DNA from: JANPLG01 sp964609085
Lineage (GTDB): Bacteria; Armatimonadota; SYMT01
Reading direction: 5' to 3'
Assembly (NCBI GenBank): GCA_964609085.1
Contig: CAZSRZ010000011.1
Span: forward strand, 5,757-69,756
Length of the DNA: 64,000 nt
Shown: positions 57,661 through 64,000 of the stretch, piece by piece
How positions within the stretch are numbered: the first letter of the stretch is position 1
Layout of the letters: every line of letters starts with the position of its first letter
The notes under the pieces: model-generated
Database searches by the model: none
Told to the model about the DNA's origin: nothing
What the model saw: the letters and a program-made list of their open reading frames with translations, nothing else
Translations under genes and position numbers: made by a program

Positions 57661-58959
57661 ATGAACATGGCTACCTACAAGACCTGCGACGGCAGGACCC
57701 GGCGCGACTTCCTGAAGGTCGGGTCACTCGGCCTGGTCGGCCTGACCCTGCCGGAGATTCTGCGGATGCAGGAGGTGGCTGCCGCGCCAACCCCCGGCAA
57801 GGCAAAAGCGGTGATCCTGATGTGGATGGGTGGCGGACCGAGCCACATCGACACGTGGGATCCGAAGCCGGACGCCCCGACCGAGTGGAAGGGCGAGTTC
57901 TCCGCGATCCCCGCAAAGGGCGGAAACTTTCAGATCTCCGAACATCTGCCCCGGATGGCCCAGGTCGGTGACAAGTTCAGCATCCTTCGCTCCGTGACGC
58001 ACCCGGAAGGCGCCCACGAACGAGGGACGACCTACATGCTCACCGGCTATCGTCAGATTCCCGGATTCGAGTACCCCGGCTTCGGCTCGGTGGTGGCGAA
58101 GGAGAAGGGCTGGCAGAACAGCATGCCGCCTTACGTTGCCATCCCCGGCCTCGTCGGTGATGCCGGCGCGGGGTACCTCGGCGCGGAAGGCAGCCCGTTC
58201 TCCGCGGGCGATCCCGGGGCGGGCAATTACCAGGTTCGCGACATCGTGCTGCCCGGCGAGGTCTCCGAGCCGCGTCTCAACCGACGTCGCGAATTCCTTG
58301 CCGCCGCTGACCAGATGGTGCGCACCGGACGAGCCGACGACCCGGTGACGGGCGTGGACAAGTTCTACAGCCGCGCCTACGAACTGATGACCTCCAGCCA
58401 CGTCCGCAAGGCGTTCGACATCAACCAGGAGCCGGACGCGGTGCGCGCCCGCTACGGTCGCAATGGCCTCGGCCAGGGTCTCCTCCTGGCCCGCCGCCTC
58501 ATCGAGAGTGGTGTGCGCTTCCTCACCGTCAGCCGCGGCGGCTGGGACATGCACGGGGGCATCTTTAACGCCCTGCGTAACCAGCGCCTCCCCGAGCTGG
58601 ACATGGGCTTCAGCGCACTCCTCGGGGATCTCAGTGATCGCGGCATGCTCGACGATGTCATGATCGTCTGGATGGGCGAGTTCGGCCGCACTCCCAAGGT
58701 GAACATGACCGGCGGACGCGACCATTGGCCCAAGGTGATGTCCGTGGTGATGGCTGGCGGTGGACTGAAGGGTGGGATCGCCGTCGGCGAGTCCAACGCC
58801 AAGGGCGAGGAACCGGCGGACCGGCCGCTCCGCCCCGAAGACATCGCCTTCACGATCTTCGAGGGCCTCGGCATCGACCCGGGCAAGATCTACCACACGC
58901 CGACCGGTCGCCCGATCCGCATCGCCCAGGAGGGCCAGGCCATTCGGGAACTGATCTAA
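57661..58959 (+). CDS. DUF1501 family Tat-exported protein
   Basis: A 432-residue protein with a twin-arginine signal (RTRRDFLKVGSLGLVGL). The DUF1501 pattern is clear: KAVILMWMGGGPSHIDTWDPKPDAP in parts, GFGSVVAKEKG, RRLIESGVRFLTVSRGGWDMHGG in parts, MIVWMGEFGRTPKVN and GGRDHWPKVMSVVMAGGGLKGG in parts, resembling a sulfatase/alkaline phosphatase fold. It pairs with DUF1549/1553 proteins in Planctomycetota-type genomes. It ends at 58959, followed by a strong hairpin terminator. Confidence 0.95.
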   Translation: MNMATYKTCDGRTRRDFLKVGSLGLVGLTLPEILRMQEVAAAPTPGKAKAVILMWMGGGPSHIDTWDPKPDAPTEWKGEFSAIPAKGGNFQISEHLPRMAQVGDKFSILRSVTHPEGAHERGTTYMLTGYRQIPGFEYPGFGSVVAKEKGWQNSMPPYVAIPGLVGDAGAGYLGAEGSPFSAGDPGAGNYQVRDIVLPGEVSEPRLNRRREFLAAADQMVRTGRADDPVTGVDKFYSRAYELMTSSHVRKAFDINQEPDAVRARYGRNGLGQGLLLARRLIESGVRFLTVSRGGWDMHGGIFNALRNQRLPELDMGFSALLGDLSDRGMLDDVMIVWMGEFGRTPKVNMTGGRDHWPKVMSVVMAGGGLKGGIAVGESNAKGEEPADRPLRPEDIAFTIFEGLGIDPGKIYHTPTGRPIRIAQEGQAIRELI

Positions 58960-59003
58960 GCCGCAGGGCGGGCCTCACCCGCCGCGTGGATGGATGCAAG
59001 CAG

Positions 59004-59040
59004 CCGGGGGCGCCATGGGGCGCCCCCGGTTGTGCTTTTG
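59004..59040 (+). terminator. Intrinsic terminator after the DUF1501 gene
   Basis: An 11-bp perfect GC stem (CCGGGGGCGCC/GGCGCCCCCGG) with a 4-base loop (59004-59029) is followed by TTGTGCTTTTG. It lies 45 bp after the DUF1501 stop and ends the PPC-DUF1549-DUF1501 unit. Confidence 0.87.
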
Positions 59041-59090
59041 GGGTACCCGCCGCCAGCCGCCCAGTCCCCAGGGCAGACCACGCCAGAAAA

Positions 59091-59127
59091 ATACATCACT
59101 AATATGTGATATCTATGTCACCGATCA
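59091..59127 (+). promoter_or_regulatory. AT-rich promoter-like patch with inverted repeat
   Basis: ATCAC-TAATAT-GTGAT (59095-59110) is a 5-bp inverted repeat inside an AT-rich run in an otherwise GC-rich stretch. TAATAT could be a -10 hexamer, and TGTGA is a half-site like those of CRP/FNR regulators. It lies about 115 bp upstream of the fasciclin gene. Candidate promoter only. Confidence 0.4.
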
Positions 59128-59223
59128 CCCTCCCGTCGGATAGGGTGAGGAGTAGAGGATGGGTGCGGAGAGCCGCCCCAGGCAGCCTCTCTCTCCCGGC
59201 GGAAGCCGAAAAGGAATGGTCGG

Positions 59224-59724
59224 ATGTTGAACTGGAAACCTGGTTTGGGTCTTGCTGCGCTGGCGATCGCTGGTGCTTTGGTCGCCGGTGCGGTCCGGCC
59301 GACGACAGCGGGTCAGCCGAAGGACATCGTGGATACGGCGGTCGCGGCGGGGTCGTTCGCCACGCTGGTGAAGGCGGTGAAGGCGGCGGACCTGGTCGAG
59401 ACGCTGAAGGGCAAGGGGCCGTTCACCGTCTTCGCCCCGACGGACTCGGCGTTCGCAAAGATCCCGTCCGAGAAGCTGAACTCTCTCCTCGCCGACAAGA
59501 AGGCGCTCGCCTCGGTGCTGACCTACCACGTAGTTGCCGGCAAGGTGATGGCTGCGGATGTCGTGAAGTTGACCAGCGCCAGGACGGTGCAGGGCGGCGC
59601 GGTGAAGGTCCGCGTGAAGAACGGCGCGGTGACGGTGAACGGGGCCAGAGTGGTGAAGACCGACATTGAGTGCAGCAACGGTGTCATTCACGTGATCGAC
59701 ACGGTGCTGATGCCCAGAAAGTAG
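59224..59724 (+). CDS. Secreted fasciclin (FAS1) domain protein
   Basis: A 166-residue protein with a signal peptide (LGLAALAIAGALVAGAV). One FAS1 domain fills the rest: DIVDTAVAAGSFATLVKAVKAADLV in parts, the H1 box GPFTVFAPTDSAFAKIP, LTYHVVAGKVMAADV, then NGAVTVNGARVVKTDIECSNGVIHVIDTVLMP in parts (H2 box). Bacterial single-FAS1 proteins are exported and thought to mediate adhesion. It is a single-gene unit, between two hairpin terminators. Confidence 0.94.
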   Translation: MLNWKPGLGLAALAIAGALVAGAVRPTTAGQPKDIVDTAVAAGSFATLVKAVKAADLVETLKGKGPFTVFAPTDSAFAKIPSEKLNSLLADKKALASVLTYHVVAGKVMAADVVKLTSARTVQGGAVKVRVKNGAVTVNGARVVKTDIECSNGVIHVIDTVLMPRK

Positions 59725-59747
59725 ACCATCAAGGCGCGGGAAAGAAA

Positions 59748-59775
59748 GGGGCAGGCCAGTGGCCTGCCCCTCTCT
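59748..59775 (+). terminator. Hairpin terminator after the fasciclin gene
   Basis: A 10-bp perfect stem (GGGGCAGGCC/GGCCTGCCCC) with a 3-base loop, then TCTCTGAG rather than a clean T tract. It lies 24 bp after the stop codon at 59724. Confidence 0.65.
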
Positions 59776-59813
59776 GAGTCTCCCGGGCCTTTGCTGGCGG
59801 AGTAGAATCAGCC

Positions 59814-61262
59814 GTGCCTCCAACCACGCTTCTCTGGCTGCGCCAAGACCTGCGCCTCGACGACAATCAGGCGCTCGCGGCAGCCCTGAAGTGCGGTGGC
59901 CCCATTGTGCCGGTTTACCTCTGGGCTCCGGAGGACGAGGACCGGTGGCCTCCGGGAGGTGCGTCCCGCTGGTGGCTGCATCACTCCCTCCACGCCCTCT
60001 CCGCCTCTCTCGAGGAAAGAGGCTCACGCCTGATAGTCAGGCGCGGGCCAGCCGCGGAAGCGCTCCCGGCGCTGGCGGAGGAAACCGGGGCGACGGCGGT
60101 CCACTGCACGCGGCGGTATGAGCCGGCGGCGCGAGCCACGGGTCACCGTCTCCGTGCGGTTCTTCGTCATCCGCGGGCGGAGTTGCGGGTGTTCGGCGGC
60201 GGGCTGCTTCACGAACCATGGGATGTCTCCACCCGGGCGGGCGGACCGTTCCAGGTATTCACCCCGTTTCACCGGGCTTGCCTGGAGCAACCCCACGGGT
60301 CGGAGCCCGAGCCCGTCCCCGTCCGGATCCCCGCCCCAGCGCTCTGGCCGACTTCGCTCGGCCTGGCCGAACTGGGATTGCTGCCCAGGCCGGACTGGGC
60401 AGCCGGGCTGGCGGCCACCTGGCGCCCGGGCGAAATCGGTGCTCGGCTCCGGCTGGAATCCTTCGTTCGCGACGGTGCGGAGGGCTACCGACTCCGGCGA
60501 GACTTCCCGGCAGAAGCAGCGACCTCGTGCCTGTCGCCTCACCTCCACTTCGGCGAAATCTCGCCCCGGCGCATCCGCCGCTCGGTGCTTGAGGCGAGGG
60601 ATGCTGGGGATGACTCCACGGGCGGCGCGGAGCGGTATCTCCGCGAGCTGATGTGGCGTGAGTTCGCTCACCACCTGCTCTACCACTTCCCGCGGACGGC
60701 GGCGGAGCCGCTTCGAAGCGAGTTCGCCCGGTTCCCCTGGCGGGATGATCCGCACGATCTGGCAGAGTGGCAACGCGGGCGCACCGGCCATCCTTTGATC
60801 GACGCGGGAATGCGGCAGCTCTGGTCCACCGGCTGGATGCACAATCGGGTGCGCATGCTCGTCGCGTCCTTTCTTGTGAAAGACCTGCTGCTGCCATGGA
60901 ACTCCGGCGCGGCGTGGTTCTGGGATACGCTCGTGGATGCTGACCTGGCGAACAACACGCTGGGGTGGCAGTGGTCGGCCGGATGCGGTGCGGATGCCGC
61001 TCCGTACTTCCGCGTTTTCAACCCGGTTGTCCAGGGAGAGAAGTTCGACCGGGGTGGCGCCTATACTCGACGGTGGGTGCCGGAGGTCGGGAGCTTGCCG
61101 AACGAGCGGGTGCACCGTCCGTGGACCACGCCGGGCGGCACCGTCGCGGGTTATCCGTCACCCATCGTGGATCACGCCGCCGCTCGCGTCCGGGCACTGG
61201 CGGCCCTGGCATGCATCACGCGCCCCGGGCGGCCGGGGCAGCCCGACGCGGACGAGACTTGA
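59814..61262 (+). CDS. phrB: Deoxyribodipyrimidine photolyase (class I CPD type)
   Basis: A 482-residue protein with a GTG start. The N-terminal antenna domain begins TLLWLRQDLRLDDN. The C-terminal FAD domain is complete: LSPHLHFGEISPR, YLRELMWREFAHHLLYHFP in parts, TGHPLIDAGMRQLWSTGWMHNRVRMLVASFLVKDLLLPW in parts, and DADLANNTLGWQWSAGCGADAAPYFRVFNP in parts. The conserved Trp of the electron-transfer chain and the WMHNR segment indicate a cyclobutane pyrimidine dimer photolyase. It is cytoplasmic and light-driven. The VOC gene follows 10 bp later. Confidence 0.96.
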   Translation: MPPTTLLWLRQDLRLDDNQALAAALKCGGPIVPVYLWAPEDEDRWPPGGASRWWLHHSLHALSASLEERGSRLIVRRGPAAEALPALAEETGATAVHCTRRYEPAARATGHRLRAVLRHPRAELRVFGGGLLHEPWDVSTRAGGPFQVFTPFHRACLEQPHGSEPEPVPVRIPAPALWPTSLGLAELGLLPRPDWAAGLAATWRPGEIGARLRLESFVRDGAEGYRLRRDFPAEAATSCLSPHLHFGEISPRRIRRSVLEARDAGDDSTGGAERYLRELMWREFAHHLLYHFPRTAAEPLRSEFARFPWRDDPHDLAEWQRGRTGHPLIDAGMRQLWSTGWMHNRVRMLVASFLVKDLLLPWNSGAAWFWDTLVDADLANNTLGWQWSAGCGADAAPYFRVFNPVVQGEKFDRGGAYTRRWVPEVGSLPNERVHRPWTTPGGTVAGYPSPIVDHAAARVRALAALACITRPGRPGQPDADET

Positions 61263-61272
61263 GAGGCATCCG

Positions 61273-61599
61273 ATGACGCGTTCAGACGCTCACACTTCGC
61301 TCGACGCCGTTCATCACATCGCCATTCCGGTACCGGACATTGCGGCGGCGGTTGAGTGGTACCGGGCTACGTTCCAGTGCGAAGTCGCCTATCAGGACGC
61401 GACGTGGGCTCTGCTGCGCTTCGCCAACACCGCGGTCGCCCTCGTGATTCCGGAGCAGCACCCGGGCCACATCGGCTTCGTGCATGCCCACCCCGAACGG
61501 TTCGGCGCTCTCACGCTCCACCGCGACGGCACTCGATCGATCTACATCCGGGACCCGGCGGGGAACGCCGTCGAACTGATTGAGTCCCCACCGGGCTGA
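61273..61599 (+). CDS. VOC family (glyoxalase-like) protein
   Basis: The start at 61273 has GAGAGG 6 bases upstream, giving 108 residues; longer frames back from it lie over phrB. Features: LDAVHHIAIPVPDIAAAVEWYRATFQCEVAYQD in parts, the first metal His in VHHIAIPV, FVHAHPERFGALTLH and the second ligand Glu in YIRDPAGNAVELIE. It is a single VOC domain of the glyoxalase/dioxygenase fold; reaction unknown. It follows phrB with a short gap. Confidence 0.88.
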   Translation: MTRSDAHTSLDAVHHIAIPVPDIAAAVEWYRATFQCEVAYQDATWALLRFANTAVALVIPEQHPGHIGFVHAHPERFGALTLHRDGTRSIYIRDPAGNAVELIESPPG

Positions 61600-61623
61600 C
61601 CGGACTAACCGACGCCGCCGCAA

Positions 61624-62436
61624 TCAGAGTTCCTGACGGCTTCCGTACATCAGCGTGAGGCAGAAGAAGTAGCCGCAGAACGCATCGAAGTAATGCGGAA
61701 ACTTCGGCTGGTTGGGCGGCACGAACAGGTTCTGCGCCTCGAACGGCTCGCATCCGTCCGGGTAGTCTCCGAAGTCCAGGTGATCCAGGCTGGTGGCGGA
61801 GTAGACCCCTCCGTCCTCACGTGCACCCCATCGTCCCACGATGGAAGGCGGCGGCAGCACGGGGTAGTTGTTGCGGTCAACCCACACGTGCTCCAGGGAG
61901 AATGTGCAGTCGGGCCGTGCGTTCAGGAGGCTGCGTGCGGCGATCCGATCGTTCTTCCGATCCTGCAGTTCGATCAGGTAGGAACCCGACAGGGCGCGCG
62001 TGGCACTCTTGGAGAGCTGGATCCGCTGCAACTCGTACTCGGACGGCCGACCGTTGAAGAACACCTCACCCGAGTAGGCCCCGGCCTTGTTCTTTCGTGC
62101 CAGGCTGGTTGCCACCGGCGTTTCGAACCGGTAGTCCGGCAAGTCGAAAAACCGCATGTCGAGTTGACCGCGTTTGTTCAGCTTGCCGCGCACGCGGTGC
62201 CCGATGACCGAAGTGGGGATGCTGTTGAGGCGAACGGCCTGGCCACGGAAGCGATTGCCCGTTGCGGCCAGGTAGAAGTTGAACTGGTCGAGATCCCCAC
62301 CGGAGAACCGGCTCTCCCAAAACTCGATCGGTTTTGTGCGCGTAGAAGCTTCGGCAGGCTCCGGCTCCGCCAGCTTTTGAATGCTGAAGTAGCCGAGTGC
62401 GCCCGTCGCTGCGCCGAGAAGGGTGCGTCGATCCAT
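61624..62436 (-). CDS. Tat-exported protein of unknown function
   Basis: A 270-residue protein whose ATG has GGAGG 5 bases upstream. The N terminus is a twin-arginine-like signal (MDRRTLLGAATGALGYFSIQ). The remainder is a beta-rich domain with FWESRFSGGDLDQFNFYLAATG, MRFFDLPDYRFETPVATSL and VWVDRNNYPVLPPPSIVGRWG in parts, ending in PHYFDAFCGYFFCLTLMYGS. I did not recognise a family. It stands alone, convergent with the VOC gene and divergent from the PQQ-repeat gene. Confidence 0.72.
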   Translation of the reverse strand: MDRRTLLGAATGALGYFSIQKLAEPEPAEASTRTKPIEFWESRFSGGDLDQFNFYLAATGNRFRGQAVRLNSIPTSVIGHRVRGKLNKRGQLDMRFFDLPDYRFETPVATSLARKNKAGAYSGEVFFNGRPSEYELQRIQLSKSATRALSGSYLIELQDRKNDRIAARSLLNARPDCTFSLEHVWVDRNNYPVLPPPSIVGRWGAREDGGVYSATSLDHLDFGDYPDGCEPFEAQNLFVPPNQPKFPHYFDAFCGYFFCLTLMYGSRQEL

Positions 62437-62654
62437 GTCAACCTCCGGTTGTCCGGCCGTGCGACCTGGCCGGCGAGCTCCTCAGAACCGGGAGAACTAC
62501 CGCGACTGAGGAGGGAATTCGCTCCCGGTCACGGATAACTTCTCGAGAAGTCGGCTGCACTCCTGCCGGCTGCTCGGATTCGGCGATCGGGAGCTCACCG
62601 GACCGGTGCTCCGGATCGGGCCATAGTTGAGCTACGGACTGGGGGGAGGCAGCA

Positions 62655-64000
62655 ATGAACTGGCGTATTCGGATACTGGGGCTGGGGGCGTTGACGGTAG
62701 CCGTGGCGGGCGCGACCGCCCCGGCAGACGTGACCAACTGGCCGCAGTTCCGTGGTCCCGGCGCCACCGGAGTGAGTGCCGCCGGCAAGTTGCCGCTGCG
62801 CTGGTCCGCAACCCAGAACGTCGCGTGGAAGGTAGAAATCCCCGGTCGCGGGTGGTCCTCTCCCATCGTCTGGGGCGACCGCGCCTACCTGACGACGGTG
62901 GTCAACGAAGGCCCGACGGAGGCGCCCAAGAAGGGGCTTTACTTCGGCGGAGAGCGTCCGGCGCCGAAGTCGCTTCATCACTGGCAGGTGCTATGCCTGG
63001 ACGTAAAGACCGGCAAGCGCCGATGGCTGCGCGAAGTGCAGGGCGGGGAGCCGAAGACCTCCATCCACATCAAGAATAGCTATGCCTCCGAGACTCCCGT
63101 CACCGATGGCCGTCGGGTGTACGCGCTGTTCGGTGGTGTGGGGCTGTTCTGCTTCGACATGGACGGCAAGCCACTGTGGCGCCTCAATCTTGAACCGCGA
63201 CGGACCCGCTTTGGATGGGGCTCCGCAGCCTCGCCGGTGCTGCACGGCGGCCGGGTCTATCTGGTGAACGACAACGAGGAGCAGTCGTACCTGCTGGCGC
63301 TCGACGCGCAGACGGGGAAGCAGATCTGGCGCGTTGACCGCGACGAGAAGAGCAACTGGTCCACGCCGGCGGTGTGGGAGAGTCAGGGACGGACGGAGAT
63401 CGTCACGCCGGGTACGGGGCAGGTGCGGTCTTATGACCTCAACGGCAAACTGCTCTGGTGGCTGAAAGGGATGTCGGACATCACCATCGCCACGCCCTAC
63501 GCCGCGGAGGGGCTTCTATACATCAGCTCGGGCTACGTCGGCAGCCGTCTGCGCCCCGTTTACGCCATTCGGCCGGGTGCTACGGGGGATCAGACCCTGC
63601 AGCAGGACCAGACCTCCGGCAAGAACGTCGCCTGGTGCAACTGGATGGCCGCCCCCTACAACCCCTCAACGCTGGTCTACCAGGGCCGCCTCGTCGTTCT
63701 CTACGACCGCGGACTCCTCAGCGCCTACCGGGCGACAACGGGACAACCCCTCTTCGATCGCGAGCGCATCCCCGACGGGCGCGGTTTCACCACGTCTCCG
63801 TGGGCGTATCGCGGGCACGTCTTCTGCCTCAACGAGGACGGCGTGACCTTCGTCTACCGGTCGGGGGATCGCCCTGAGTTGTCCCACACCAACACCCTGG
63901 CCGACGACGACATGTGCATGGCCACACCCGCGATGGCGGGAGACCGACTTCTGGTCCGCACCACGGCGCGGCTCTACTGCCTCCGTGAGACCGGAGCATC
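62655..64000 (+). CDS. Secreted PQQ-repeat beta-propeller protein (BamB-like), 3' truncated
   Basis: The frame is open from the ATG at 62655 (GGGGGAGG 5 bases upstream) to the end of the window, so the 3' end is missing. The first residues are a signal peptide (LGLGALTVAVAGATAPAD). The mature part shows the planctomycete outer-membrane-assembly-like start NWPQFRGPGATGVS, then WKVEIPGRGWSSPIVWGDRAYLTT in parts, CLDVKTGKRRWLREV, FDMDGKPLWRLNL, ASPVLHGGRVYLVNDNEE and LALDAQTGKQIWRVDRDEKSNW in parts. These are repeated PQQ-like blades. No quinoprotein dehydrogenase active site was identified; the family is common in Planctomycetota-type genomes. Confidence 0.88.
   Translation, partial: MNWRIRILGLGALTVAVAGATAPADVTNWPQFRGPGATGVSAAGKLPLRWSATQNVAWKVEIPGRGWSSPIVWGDRAYLTTVVNEGPTEAPKKGLYFGGERPAPKSLHHWQVLCLDVKTGKRRWLREVQGGEPKTSIHIKNSYASETPVTDGRRVYALFGGVGLFCFDMDGKPLWRLNLEPRRTRFGWGSAASPVLHGGRVYLVNDNEEQSYLLALDAQTGKQIWRVDRDEKSNWSTPAVWESQGRTEIVTPGTGQVRSYDLNGKLLWWLKGMSDITIATPYAAEGLLYISSGYVGSRLRPVYAIRPGATGDQTLQQDQTSGKNVAWCNWMAAPYNPSTLVYQGRLVVLYDRGLLSAYRATTGQPLFDRERIPDGRGFTTSPWAYRGHVFCLNEDGVTFVYRSGDRPELSHTNTLADDDMCMATPAMAGDRLLVRTTARLYCLRETGA

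Noticed and set aside
55614..57668. 684-codon minus-strand frame opposite the DUF1549/1553 gene
   Set aside because: Long only because of high GC; the plus-strand gene has the family motifs.
1..64000. CRISPR arrays, tRNA and rRNA genes, insertion sequences
   Set aside because: No repeat-spacer array, tRNA-like cloverleaf, rRNA segment or transposase frame was recognised on reading both strands; a computed search could still find a missed tRNA.

Overview
The window is a GC-rich bacterial scaffold piece with two 100-N assembly gaps, so it probably comes from a draft or metagenome-assembled genome. The gene content points to Armatimonadota or a planctomycete-like heterotroph. It includes DUF1549/DUF1553 and DUF1501 proteins, a pseudopilin with an H-x9-DG tail, DUF1080, GHL6 and DUF4038 secreted glycosidase families, AP-endonuclease-fold sugar isomerases, an SMP-30 lactonase and a RecF with the GKNAQGKS Walker A. 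I lean to Armatimonadota, but this is inference from families. No tRNA, rRNA, CRISPR array or transposase was seen.

Layout. 1-3.2 kb: the end of a PhoD-type phosphatase, a PhoR-like sensor kinase and thiol peroxidase. 3.2-6.7 kb: a visibly AT-richer accessory block with an ankyrin protein, a broken glycosyltransferase, two unrecognised coupled genes and a PD-(D/E)XK nuclease-like gene. 7-22 kb: secreted carbohydrate-active proteins, a c-type-cytochrome DUF1549/1553 protein, recF behind a 470-bp non-coding region with repeated TTCGAC motifs, two sugar isomerases, SMP-30, a class III nucleotidyl cyclase and PhhB. 22.3-27.6 kb: a sodium:solute symporter in one operon with prpB-prpC-prpD (2-methylcitrate cycle). 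27.6-34.9 kb (minus strand): five tightly coupled genes, SWIM, DUF5691, MoxR AAA+, DUF5682 and VWA, resembling the yehLMPQ-type clusters of other bacteria.

35-43.1 kb: two nucleotidyltransferases, a small unknown protein, a PqqD protein coupled to a pseudopilin, a large secreted gingipain-like (C25) protease and, directly behind it, a PqqD domain fused through a twin-arginine-like hydrophobic segment to a six-cysteine tail with conotoxin/knottin spacing. This last locus is the best candidate for an undescribed system.

43.2-52.9 kb: DUF1080, a cNMP-DUF1003 protein and an exopolysaccharide locus (three GT4 glycosyltransferases, a TagO/WecA-like phosphotransferase fused to a CapD-type domain, an O-antigen-ligase-like polymerase and a CpsB/YwqE-type phosphatase). 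53.2-59 kb: a PPC-domain secreted protein, then DUF1549/1553 and DUF1501 ending in a strong terminator. 59.2-64 kb: fasciclin protein, photolyase, a VOC protein, a Tat-exported unknown and a PQQ-repeat beta-propeller that runs off the end.
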